A stretch of 64,000 bases of DNA, taken from the NCBI RefSeq assembly GCF_030551755.1, contig NZ_JAUPEC010000004.1, positions 124,001 to 188,000 of the forward strand. Reading direction: 5' to 3'. The position numbers and the translations under genes are program-made. A model generated the notes under the pieces. The model made no database searches, was not told the DNA's origin, and was given only the letters and a program-made list of their open reading frames with translations. The DNA is from Pseudocolwellia sp. AS88 (GTDB lineage Bacteria > Pseudomonadota > Gammaproteobacteria > Enterobacterales > Alteromonadaceae). Positions 38,145-46,466 of this stretch are shown one piece after another. Every line of letters begins with the position of its first letter. Position 1 is the first letter of the stretch.

Positions 38145-38383
38145 GTTATAGCTCGCAGTTTGGTTATCGTTAAAAGACGAGCCACCTGATTGCGAGCTAA
38201 TTTGCTCATCTATGCTGTAATACCAAACGGATTAATAGCTTTGAGAGGAAACACGATGAGCAAACTAATGGCTCATGCCTAGATAATGAAGGCTAGCTAA
38301 TGATTAAGTAAGCTGAACTCACTTAATCTGTGTTGAAATCCTTCTAAGCCAGATGAACTGACACCAACTTTAGTCAGTAAGAC

Positions 38384-39808
38384 CTAACCCAATTGACCTT
38401 TTTCTTCAAAAGAAATGATCACCTGACTACCTTTGTGTTTATCTGAAGATAACGCAAGCTGCCAACCTTGTTGCTCTACTATTTTTCTCACTATATCTAA
38501 ACCTATCCCAAATCCTTGGCATGTTTGTTCATCGCCAGCATTGTTATAACCGTCAGTTAAGCCTGAGCTAGAATTAGTGATCAATACGCTCAGCCCTGAA
38601 ATCTCTACATTTACAATACCTGCGGATGTATGTTCAAAAGCATTTCTTATAAGGTTACTTAACGCAATTCGGCACAAGGCTTTGGGTAATTCATGAGATG
38701 AATCATCATCGCCTATTATCTCAAAATTAACGTTTTTACCTTTAAGTAAATAACTATGTTCATCAGTAATAATTGTTGATAACTGCTTAAGGTTTACTGT
38801 ATCTAACCCCATTTTAGTACCATCTTTACGACTGAGTAATAACAAGGCATTCGTCAATTCAGCCATGTTCTTATTGGCTCTACGAATATTAGTGTGTTGA
38901 TCAAAAATATTGGTATTACCTTGGCTTGTTCTTAAATCAATTATGTCTAATGAAGAAGATACAACAGCGATTGGCGTACGAAGTTCATGACTCGCATTTT
39001 GTAAAAATTGCTTTTCTCGCTGATGATATTGATGAATTCGGTCCATCGTTAGATGTAAGGTTTTTGCTACCTCGCCAATCTCTGTTTTGTTATTTACGAC
39101 TTCAAACGACAACTCAGGATTATTTTCATCTAAACTTTTCGCCATAACAGTAAGTTCATTTAGCGGTTCAAGTACGGTTTTAATTAAACGTCGAGCAACA
39201 CCATAAACTAATAAAATAGCCAATAAAGTCACAAATACTATAGAAATAGGCACATTGAGAAAGGGTCCTGGCTTAGGCAATTCAGGTCCAAAATGAGGAG
39301 GAGCACCTTCAGGTCTTTCTAGTCTAGGCGGAGGTGGGAAATCTGAACCATGTGGTGGAGCGAAACCTGCTTTATGTGGCGGACCTCTTCTTTTAGGGCT
39401 GTCATCATATAATAGATAAAGTCTTTGTGAGTTATTACGGATCGGATGCTTAACAATAAAAACAACTTTATCAGCCTTAGAGGTTTTTATGACTTTACCG
39501 CCATCATTCACCGACAAACCATAATCTTTCATGGTATCAAAATCGAATAATGTAGCTATATCTTCAGGGATATTTTCTTTACCAAGATAAACAGAATAGG
39601 TGGCGTCGTTAGGTAATACAAAGTTAGCATCGCGCTCAACTTGCTTAGCGTAATGACCTGCCATCGACATCATAGTGCGATGCATAGTAGAACCAATGCT
39701 GATCAAAAATATCTGATACAGTAAAAAGGAGAAAACAATTACCAACAAACCAATACTCAAGGCTAATTGTTTTTTGAACTGGTATTGTAAACTGTTCTTA
39801 TTTTTCAC
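38384..39808 (-). CDS. sensor histidine kinase with Pro/His-rich periplasmic loop
   Basis: The kinase has 474 residues from the GTG at 39808, which is preceded by AAGGAGAG; a longer frame opens at 39841. It has two membrane helices (about residues 15-35 and 185-205), a periplasmic sensor between them, a HAMP domain, HisKA with phospho-acceptor H274 (ASHELRTPIAV) and a HATPase domain with GFGIGLDIVRKIV. The last 45 residues of the periplasmic part are a Pro/Gly/His/Phe-rich linker (PPHKAGFAPPHG, PPPPRLERPEGAPPHFG), which could bind a metal. It overlaps the response-regulator gene by 11 bp. Confidence 0.88.
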   Translation of the reverse strand: MKNKNSLQYQFKKQLALSIGLLVIVFSFLLYQIFLISIGSTMHRTMMSMAGHYAKQVERDANFVLPNDATYSVYLGKENIPEDIATLFDFDTMKDYGLSVNDGGKVIKTSKADKVVFIVKHPIRNNSQRLYLLYDDSPKRRGPPHKAGFAPPHGSDFPPPPRLERPEGAPPHFGPELPKPGPFLNVPISIVFVTLLAILLVYGVARRLIKTVLEPLNELTVMAKSLDENNPELSFEVVNNKTEIGEVAKTLHLTMDRIHQYHQREKQFLQNASHELRTPIAVVSSSLDIIDLRTSQGNTNIFDQHTNIRRANKNMAELTNALLLLSRKDGTKMGLDTVNLKQLSTIITDEHSYLLKGKNVNFEIIGDDDSSHELPKALCRIALSNLIRNAFEHTSAGIVNVEISGLSVLITNSSSGLTDGYNNAGDEQTCQGFGIGLDIVRKIVEQQGWQLALSSDKHKGSQVIISFEEKGQLG

Positions 39809-40499
39809 TATTCTCTCCTTGAATATCACTGTCGTGTTCATGCTTTAGCACCAAACCAACACCTCTCACAGTTTGAATAAGCGACTTGCCAAAGGGTTTA
39901 TCTACAACCTGTCGTAATTTATAAATATGAGACTTAAGGACGTCAGAATCAGGCAATTGATCAGGCCAAATAATCTGTTCTATTTGTTGGCGGGTAACCA
40001 CTTTTGGGTAGGTTTTCATTAAAGCTTCTAATATTTGCCAGCTGGCTTTATTTAACTCAATTTTTTTACCTGAGCGAGTGACTTCTCTTAAATCAATATC
40101 CATCACTAAGTCGAATACATTTAATCTAGTATCATTTTTTCCAAAGCGTTTAGTTAATACTTTCACTCGGGCAACCAGTTCAGGTAAATCGAAGGGTTTA
40201 ACTAAGTAGTCATCTGCTCCTGCTTCAAAGCCTTGTAGTTTATCGTCTAAGGTATCTCTAGCAGTTAGCATTAAAACAGGTGTATTTACGCCAGCTTGTC
40301 TTAGCTCAGTACACAGTGTCATGCCGTCTTTTTCGGGCATCATAATATCTAAAATGATGGCATTAAATGACTGATTCATTGCCAGTTTGAAGCCTAATGC
40401 GCCATTGTCAGCGTAATCGCATTCAAAGCCATAAGCTTCAAGAAACTCAATCATATTAGCGGCTAACGCCCTATTATCTTCAACAACCAGTACAACCAC
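39798..40499 (-). CDS. OmpR-family response regulator
   Basis: The 233-residue protein has a receiver domain with phospho-acceptor D51 (IILDIMMPEKDG) and a winged-helix DNA-binding domain (about residues 130-225). The start is a GTG at 40499, with AAGG about 12 nt upstream. It is the first gene of the two-component operon and is divergent from the YHYH lipoprotein gene, 149 bp away, which is a natural candidate target. Confidence 0.9.
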   Translation of the reverse strand: MVVLVVEDNRALAANMIEFLEAYGFECDYADNGALGFKLAMNQSFNAIILDIMMPEKDGMTLCTELRQAGVNTPVLMLTARDTLDDKLQGFEAGADDYLVKPFDLPELVARVKVLTKRFGKNDTRLNVFDLVMDIDLREVTRSGKKIELNKASWQILEALMKTYPKVVTRQQIEQIIWPDQLPDSDVLKSHIYKLRQVVDKPFGKSLIQTVRGVGLVLKHEHDSDIQGENSEK

Positions 40500-40648
40500 T
40501 TAAATAACCTTATATGCAGAAATTTGATGCTAGGTTAGTCCATTATAACTTAGCTGTAATAGCTCAGTTCACCTAAAATTCACCTACCTTTTGATAAGCT
40601 CCTGCCATCAAATTTATTTTACTCATCACACTTTTAATGGAAGTTTAT

Positions 40649-42283
40649 ATGAAAAGATCGATTATAGCCTTGGCTTTGATCCCTATATTAGGATTAACAG
40701 CTTGTGGAGGTAGTGATTCGTCAGATGCTACTGACACTACAGATACATCTGAGACAACTAACGCAGCACCGATTGTAGATGCTGGAGCAGATCAAACGGT
40801 TGAATCAAGCCAAGAAGTTACCGTAACGCCATCAATTACAGATGACGACGTTGTAACATCGACTTGGACTCAAACTTCAGGAACAAGCGTTACCATTAAT
40901 CTATCAGACGACGATGTGATTATATTTGAAGCGCCAAGTGTTGATACGCAAGAAACACTTACTTTTGAACTATCAGTAGACGATGGCACCAATGCAGCAG
41001 TTTCAGACAGCATTGATATTATTGTAAACCCAGCCAATACAACACTTGTATCAAGCTGGATAATTAACAACGAAACCAGTTCAGATAAGATTTCATCCAC
41101 TTCAGGTAGTGTATTAGAAAACGTGCAAATTGCTGAGATTGTTACTGTAGTTGAAGATAGCGTTGACGTTGAATATGCGTATGTTGAAACAACGGGTATT
41201 CCTAAATACGACGTAACAATCACTGAATCTATGGTTGAACAACTTAACCAACGTCCTAAAGCAGCAACAGATTTTAGCTCTGGCAGCACTTCTGCTGTAG
41301 AAGGCCAATTGGTTACTTTTGGTGAAGATATTGGTTACAACAGTAGTACTGAAAACTGTTTAGATACAGGTGGTGATGGTTACTGGCCTCCAGGTCCAGG
41401 TTGTCCTACAGCACAAACAACTGAAGCTTACTTTCCAGCTGAACCAACAGTACTAGAAGAAACTGAAGAAGCATGTGAAACAGGCTTAGGTAAAATTGGT
41501 TTAATGGTTAACGGCACCAGTATTTATAACTGGGGCGACGGCATGAGTGAAGGCAACAATGTTTGGTATAGCTTAGCGCCTGTTGCCGAGCAATACGATG
41601 TAGACATTTGTGGCGGTCATGCTGCTCAAGGCGATTATCATCATCATTTTTACACAAGCTGTTTAGCAACATTAGTAGGCGATAGTAGCGATGCTCATTC
41701 TCCTGTTTATGGTTTTGCTGCTGATGGTTACCCACTTTATGGACCATACGAAAGCGCGAACACTTTAGCCGTAAGTGGCTGGAAAATTCGTGACTACGGT
41801 TCAGATGCAAGCGAAGGCGGTTGTAGTACAGAAGGCGAAAGAAGCTGTGTTTTAGTTGACCCTGCTGATATTTCTCTGGGCGTTGAAACTGCAGAAAGTG
41901 GTCCAGCGATTGGCGAAGATGTAAATACCTTATCAGGTAATGTTATCGCTGCAGACGATGGTTATTTTTACGAAGATTACTACTTTGCAGATGAAGCTGT
42001 AACAGGTGCTCAGTTAGACAAACATAACGGTCACGATACTAACGATGGTAAAGGTTATCACTACCATATTACGTTAACACAGGATGCAGATGGCACATTA
42101 ACCCCATCTTACCCTTATACGATTGGACCAGACTTTAAAGGTGAACTTGCCTCAAATTCTATAAGCCAATGTGGTACTTCTGTTGCAGGTGGCGGCCCTC
42201 CAGATGGTGGTGGTCCTCCTGATGGCGGCGGTCCCCCTGATGGTGAAACTCCTGCAGACGGAGAACTTCCTCCAGCGGGCTAA
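40649..42283 (+). CDS. YHYH-domain lipoprotein
   Basis: Starting at the ATG at 40649, which has GGAAG 5 nt upstream, the protein has a lipobox (LGLTACGG) and 544 residues. An Ig-like module (about 30-120) is followed by a YHYH domain with GDYHHHFYTSC, VYGFAADGYPLYGPY and the eponymous YHYHITLT. The end is a Gly/Pro/Asp repeat (PPDGG units). YHYH domains are rich in His and Cys and are suspected to bind metal, but no reaction is established. It is divergent from the two-component genes and is followed by a small His-rich exported protein. Confidence 0.82.
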   Translation: MKRSIIALALIPILGLTACGGSDSSDATDTTDTSETTNAAPIVDAGADQTVESSQEVTVTPSITDDDVVTSTWTQTSGTSVTINLSDDDVIIFEAPSVDTQETLTFELSVDDGTNAAVSDSIDIIVNPANTTLVSSWIINNETSSDKISSTSGSVLENVQIAEIVTVVEDSVDVEYAYVETTGIPKYDVTITESMVEQLNQRPKAATDFSSGSTSAVEGQLVTFGEDIGYNSSTENCLDTGGDGYWPPGPGCPTAQTTEAYFPAEPTVLEETEEACETGLGKIGLMVNGTSIYNWGDGMSEGNNVWYSLAPVAEQYDVDICGGHAAQGDYHHHFYTSCLATLVGDSSDAHSPVYGFAADGYPLYGPYESANTLAVSGWKIRDYGSDASEGGCSTEGERSCVLVDPADISLGVETAESGPAIGEDVNTLSGNVIAADDGYFYEDYYFADEAVTGAQLDKHNGHDTNDGKGYHYHITLTQDADGTLTPSYPYTIGPDFKGELASNSISQCGTSVAGGGPPDGGGPPDGGGPPDGETPADGELPPAG

Positions 42284-42333
42284 TTGATACCCATGCGAGC
42301 TTATTGATTGAAAATAAAGCGACCTGATAAACA

Positions 42334-42371
42334 AAAACTAACGTAGATAAATATTTCTCTGCGTTAGTTTT
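42334..42371 (+). terminator. terminator-like hairpin after the YHYH gene
   Basis: AAAACTAACG (42334-42343) pairs with CGTTAGTTTT (42362-42371) over an 18-nt AT-rich loop, followed by more T residues. It lies about 50 nt beyond the stop codon. Confidence 0.65.
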
Positions 42372-42419
42372 ATTTTGGTTCTATACTCAAATAACACATT
42401 AAAAAATAGGTTCAAGTAA

Positions 42420-42980
42420 ATGGTCAAGCACATGATAAAGAAGTCTTTTATTATTCTAGCTATCGCATTAAGTACACCAACAAGTAACCTCTATGCTCAA
42501 GCAACATCTCCCGAGCAAGCTCCAGCAAAAACCATGACAATGGATCATTCTCATCTCCCTATTGCCGTACCCTCTGATGTAAAAACACCTGCAATAAGTT
42601 TAGAGATATATGAAGACGCTATGTCAGGCTATAACCTACATATTAAAACTCAGCATTATAATTTAACACCTCCGCCGCGTGGTGTTTTGAGTATGGCTGA
42701 TCTTATGTCTGCCTCTATCAACAAAAAAACAGGTTTTGTTGAAGGTCATGCCCACTTATATATTAACGGCATAAAAATTCAGCGTGTGTATGGCGCAGAT
42801 TTACATATACCTGCTAAGCATTTTAAAAATGGGATTAACACCGTATCGGTCACCTTAAATAATCATGGTCATATGTTTTGGACGGCTCAAGATAAAAAGA
42901 TAGTTTCAACCCTTTATATTGATGCTAGCCTACCTGATCTGATCAAACATAAGTTTGAGAGTTTTCCAGTAAGTGAATAG
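42420..42980 (+). CDS. exported His-rich protein of unknown function
   Basis: The 186-residue product has a Sec signal peptide (IIKKS-type start, hydrophobic to about residue 25, ending YAQA). Histidines cluster in MDHSHLP, the GHAHLYING segment and NNHGHMFW, which recalls periplasmic metal-binding proteins, but no family is recognised with certainty. The YINGIKIQRVYGADLHIP segment looks like a small beta domain. It follows the YHYH lipoprotein gene after a hairpin and is on the same strand, which suggests a shared role. Confidence 0.6.
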   Translation: MVKHMIKKSFIILAIALSTPTSNLYAQATSPEQAPAKTMTMDHSHLPIAVPSDVKTPAISLEIYEDAMSGYNLHIKTQHYNLTPPPRGVLSMADLMSASINKKTGFVEGHAHLYINGIKIQRVYGADLHIPAKHFKNGINTVSVTLNNHGHMFWTAQDKKIVSTLYIDASLPDLIKHKFESFPVSE

Positions 42981-43070
42981 CAAGTAGGTGTATTAAAAGC
43001 ATATTTATCAACACCTCTATAAAACAGTGATAAACTCAGCAGTATAATATAAAAAAACGTTATTTAACTT

Positions 43071-44354
43071 ATGACTGCTGAACGATTTATCCCTTTTACC
43101 AAGCAAGACGTTATTGCTTTATGTACAGAAGATATCAGTGAAAACACATCACACGATATAGATGCCTTCTCACAGGTATGCCAAATTTTATCGAGTGTTT
43201 TACATTTCCAATATCACCACTTGCTTGAAAATCTCAAACGTTCGTACGCGCCTTTTGACCCAAATTCAGACACTCGTCAACTAACTACACTCACAAAAAG
43301 TGAACTCGCTGAACATCAAGCTGATTTTGCTAAAGACTTCGAGAAAGTGCTGACTGCAGCCAATTTCGAAAAAATAACAGAAGCCGATATTCAAGCTGCA
43401 TTAACTGAAGAGTCGCTGTTTAAAGTAAGGCTTGAAGTCGCCTTTGACGATTTCGACGAGATTGTATTTTACCGACGTGGCGAGTCTCAAAAAACAGAGG
43501 TACTCCAGCAATTTTTTGGCTTAAAGAAAAAGCCCTTAACCTTCACCAATTACGATCGTGTTGCCGTTTACATTAAGTTTAAAGGTAAAGAGCATTTTGC
43601 CAACAAACCCTTACCTGCAGGTTTTGAGCCTGGGGCAACGGTGATCAAGTTATTTCAAAACGTACCTAAAGCTGATTTAGAAATGTTATTTCCTAATAGC
43701 GAAATACGCATGCGCCCTATCGACAAAGTGATTATTGGCGCATCAGCTATAGTAGGTGGTGCGGTAGTTTTAATTACCAAATTAGGTGCATCGTTAATTT
43801 TATTAGCTACTTTATTCGCTTTTTGGATAGGCATGAGCGACGAATCTGTTGAAATGAATCAAAAACAGCTGATCGCATTAGCGCTAGGCTTTGGTGTATT
43901 TGGCAGCTTTATATTTAAAGAGTGGAGTAAATTCAAAAACCGTAAAATTAAGTTTATGAAAGCTCTAACCGATAATTTGTATTACAAAAATTTAGATAAT
44001 AACGCAGGCGTATTTCATACCTTAGTTAACGAAGCTGAAGAAGAAGACTTTAAAGAAGCCCTACTCGCCTATTCTTTTCTTTTGAAACATCCTGAAGGCT
44101 TAACTGAGCAAACACTAGATCAAGCCATAGAAACATGGTTCGAAAGTAAATATCAATGTACATTAGATTTTGAAGTGGATGATGCTCTACAAAAACTAGA
44201 AGCACTACAATTAGTAACTAAAAGCTCAAACACTCGTCCAGACAATAAGTTAGGAACGAATACGGCGACTAACCCGGTCACCTATTGTGCAGTAGATCTG
44301 CCAAAAGCTAAAAAGACATTAGATCACTATTGGGATAATATATTTCAATATTAA
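43071..44354 (+). CDS. TMEM143/DUF3754-family membrane protein
   Basis: The 427-residue protein has an N-terminal soluble part beginning ERFIPFTKQDVI, a conserved core (FDEIVFYRRGESQ, FTNYDRVAVYIKF) and two central membrane segments (about residues 218-260 and 263-285), then a helical C-terminus. This layout matches the TMEM143 family (DUF3754), whose function is unknown in bacteria. It is not obviously part of an operon. Confidence 0.75.
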   Translation: MTAERFIPFTKQDVIALCTEDISENTSHDIDAFSQVCQILSSVLHFQYHHLLENLKRSYAPFDPNSDTRQLTTLTKSELAEHQADFAKDFEKVLTAANFEKITEADIQAALTEESLFKVRLEVAFDDFDEIVFYRRGESQKTEVLQQFFGLKKKPLTFTNYDRVAVYIKFKGKEHFANKPLPAGFEPGATVIKLFQNVPKADLEMLFPNSEIRMRPIDKVIIGASAIVGGAVVLITKLGASLILLATLFAFWIGMSDESVEMNQKQLIALALGFGVFGSFIFKEWSKFKNRKIKFMKALTDNLYYKNLDNNAGVFHTLVNEAEEEDFKEALLAYSFLLKHPEGLTEQTLDQAIETWFESKYQCTLDFEVDDALQKLEALQLVTKSSNTRPDNKLGTNTATNPVTYCAVDLPKAKKTLDHYWDNIFQY

Positions 44355-44443
44355 GGTTTGCTGATGTAGCAGTTAACGCTAACGGATTAACAAATAAACT
44401 TACATCCATATAAACTCACACTCATATAAATTATAGGTATCAC

Positions 44444-45301
44444 ATGAAAAAACTTATTACAGGTATTGCGCTCAGTCTCAGTTGTCTTGTTGCATCTTCA
44501 GTACAAGCAGCTCAATTCGACGAAGTTAAAATTAAAACTCATGCGGTAGCAGGCGATGTTTATATGCTTGAAGGCGCTGGCGGTAATATAGGTGTGTTAG
44601 CAACAGCAGACGGTTTGTTACTTGTAGATGATCAATTCAAGCCACTGGCAGAAAGAATTGAACACGCCATGGTTAATATAGTAAATAAACCATTAAAATA
44701 TATAGTAAACACACATTTTCATGGCGACCATACTGGTAGTAACAGTCACTTTGCTAATCATGCGCCTATCTTTGCACATACTAACGTGAGAAAACGCTTA
44801 TCAAGTGCCGAAGATCACGACCATGCAGCACTACCTGTAGTAACTTACGACGATGGCATTACCATTCATTTAAGTGACGAAACCATTGCTTTATCTCATT
44901 ACCCAAGTGGTCATACTGACGGCGATAGTGTTGTGTTCTTCAAAAAAGCCAACGTTTTACACATGGGTGATTTATTCTTTTCAGGTCGTTTCCCGTTTAT
45001 CGACTTAAAAAGTGGCGGCTCTGTAAAAGGCTATTTAGCTAATGTGCAAAGCATTGCTAAAACTTTCCCTCAAGATATAAAGATAATTCCAGGTCATGGT
45101 GAGTTAACTGATATGAATGGCCTACACGATTATATCGCCATGATAGATTTTAGTATTAAACGTGTAGAGCAAGCGATTACGAAAGGCTTAACGCTAGAAC
45201 AAGTCATTGAGCAAGGTATTGGCGACAAGTATAAAAGCCTAACATGGAACTTTATTACTGAAGAAAAATGGTTAACGACTTTATATACCGACTTAAAGTA
45301 A
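44444..45301 (+). CDS. periplasmic metallo-beta-lactamase-fold hydrolase
   Basis: The 285-residue protein has a Sec signal peptide (residues 1-23, SSVQAA) and an MBL fold. Zinc ligands are in H91-F-H93-G-D95-H96, the SGHTDGDS segment, MGDLFF and the PGHGELT segment. Such proteins hydrolyse esters, lactones or other small substrates; there is no specific sign of beta-lactam activity. It stands alone, with a hairpin 92 nt downstream. Confidence 0.82.
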   Translation: MKKLITGIALSLSCLVASSVQAAQFDEVKIKTHAVAGDVYMLEGAGGNIGVLATADGLLLVDDQFKPLAERIEHAMVNIVNKPLKYIVNTHFHGDHTGSNSHFANHAPIFAHTNVRKRLSSAEDHDHAALPVVTYDDGITIHLSDETIALSHYPSGHTDGDSVVFFKKANVLHMGDLFFSGRFPFIDLKSGGSVKGYLANVQSIAKTFPQDIKIIPGHGELTDMNGLHDYIAMIDFSIKRVEQAITKGLTLEQVIEQGIGDKYKSLTWNFITEEKWLTTLYTDLK

Positions 45302-45723
45302 ACCTCTATTACTATACATTCAGCTTGCCCTTGCATTTACGTAAGCAAAATACAGCTAATAAATAGAATAAAACGATAAAAATCCCCCTGTAAAGTAAGA
45401 AAATAGAGTTTACAACTGTATTTTCTTACTGATTTACACAAAATTTCTTTTGTACCTCTTTATCCTCACAATTTATCTAAAACTCCAAAACCAACCATAA
45501 CCACCTGTTAAATAACAAATTACTACCCTTTCCCCTACAGAGTATTCTCTATATTTCATCTAATAAGTCAGTTTTACAAGTCAATCTATAGATAAAACCT
45601 ATAAATAAAATAGATTCATTCGATTATACCTATTGAGTGTTGTTCCATATACTTATCACAACTTAAACGAAACCACTGAACAAAACGTTCAAACATACAT
45701 TTAAATTAACTTTGGAGCTCAAC
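45302..45723. other. gene-less region upstream of ahpC
   Basis: About 420 bp of AT-rich DNA. It holds a perfect 12-bp hairpin (45394-45405 with 45419-45430), possibly ending transcription from the MBL-fold gene although its T-run is poor, and the OxyR site with promoter at 45588-45653. A TTG-started extension of ahpC from 45712 is not favoured. Confidence 0.6.
45588..45624 (+). promoter_or_regulatory. OxyR binding site of ahpC
   Basis: The four-part OxyR motif is present with exact spacing: ATAG-N7-CTAT-N7-ATAG-N7-CGAT, 15 of 16 conserved bases. A plausible -10 element TATACT lies at 45648-45653, 17 bp beyond a poor -35 at 45625-45630 next to the site, as for an OxyR-activated promoter. The oxyR gene itself is 2.7 kb away. 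Confidence 0.85.
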
Positions 45724-46293
45724 ATGACACAATCAATTATCAACTCAAAAATCTTACCATTCAACGCTACTGCATACAGCAACGGCGACTTTGTTGAAGT
45801 AAGTGAAGCTGACATCGCAGGAAAATGGGCAGTATTCTTTTTCTACCCTGCTGATTTCACATTTGTTTGTCCTACTGAATTAGGCGACATGGCAGACCAC
45901 TACGCACAACTTCAAGAGATGGGCGTTGAAGTTTACTCAGTATCAACTGATACACACTTTACTCATAAAGCATGGCACGACAGTTCAGACACAATTGGCA
46001 AAATTAACTACCCAATGATTGGTGACCCAACTGGAAAAATTACACGTAATTTCGGTGTAATGATTGAAGAAGATGGCTTAGCACTTCGCGGTACATTTTT
46101 AGTTAACCCAGAAGGTGAAATTAAAGTTGCTGAAGTACATGACTTAGGTATAGGTCGCTCTGCTAAAGAACTAGTTCGTAAAATCCAAGCAGCACAATAT
46201 GTTGCAGCGCATGACGGCGAAGTTTGTCCAGCAGCATGGGAGCCAGGCTTAGAAACATTAGCTCCTTCTTTAGACTTAATTGGCAAAATTTAA
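45724..46293 (+). CDS. ahpC: alkyl hydroperoxide reductase subunit C (2-Cys peroxiredoxin)
   Basis: AhpC reduces hydrogen peroxide and organic hydroperoxides in the cytoplasm. The ATG at 45724 with TTTGGAG upstream gives 189 residues. The peroxidatic cysteine is C49 in DFTFVCPTELGD and the resolving cysteine is C168 in GEVCPAAWEPG. It is induced by OxyR through the upstream site and is recycled by AhpF, encoded next. Confidence 0.97.
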   Translation: MTQSIINSKILPFNATAYSNGDFVEVSEADIAGKWAVFFFYPADFTFVCPTELGDMADHYAQLQEMGVEVYSVSTDTHFTHKAWHDSSDTIGKINYPMIGDPTGKITRNFGVMIEEDGLALRGTFLVNPEGEIKVAEVHDLGIGRSAKELVRKIQAAQYVAAHDGEVCPAAWEPGLETLAPSLDLIGKI

Positions 46294-46304
46294 TTAACCC
46301 TATT

Positions 46305-46343
46305 ACTACTGAGTTCTTCATCAATCATACAGAACTCAGTAGT
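46305..46343 (+). other. perfect hairpin in the ahpC-ahpF intergenic region
   Basis: A 13-bp perfect stem (46305-46317 with 46331-46343) with a 13-nt loop lies 11 nt beyond the ahpC stop codon. No T-run follows, so it may protect the ahpC mRNA 3' end or mark a processing point rather than end transcription. Confidence 0.55.
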
Positions 46344-46376
46344 TAACAAGAGTTAAGAAATAATTTTCCAATAACC

Positions 46377-46424
46377 TCAAACCTTGTTTTACCTACAGTA
46401 AACAACGTTAAAAACAAGGTTTGA
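46377..46424 (+). terminator. second perfect hairpin before ahpF, possible attenuator
   Basis: TCAAACCTTGTTTT (46377-46390) pairs perfectly with 46411-46424 around a 20-nt loop, followed by an AT-rich stretch. It lies 42 nt before the ahpF start. Partial termination here could lower AhpF relative to AhpC. Confidence 0.5.
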
Positions 46425-46466
46425 ATATTTATTATACATAGCAACATTCGCTAAGGAATTTTCAAC

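Noticed and set aside
38145-38383. Terminator after the giant gene
   Set aside because: Only short or widely spaced inverted repeats (for example 38302-38309 with 38321-38328) without a T-run were found, so no terminator is called.
45712-45723. TTG start extending AhpC by four residues
   Set aside because: The ATG at 45724 has a well-placed GGAG, and the extension would use that ribosome-binding site as coding sequence.
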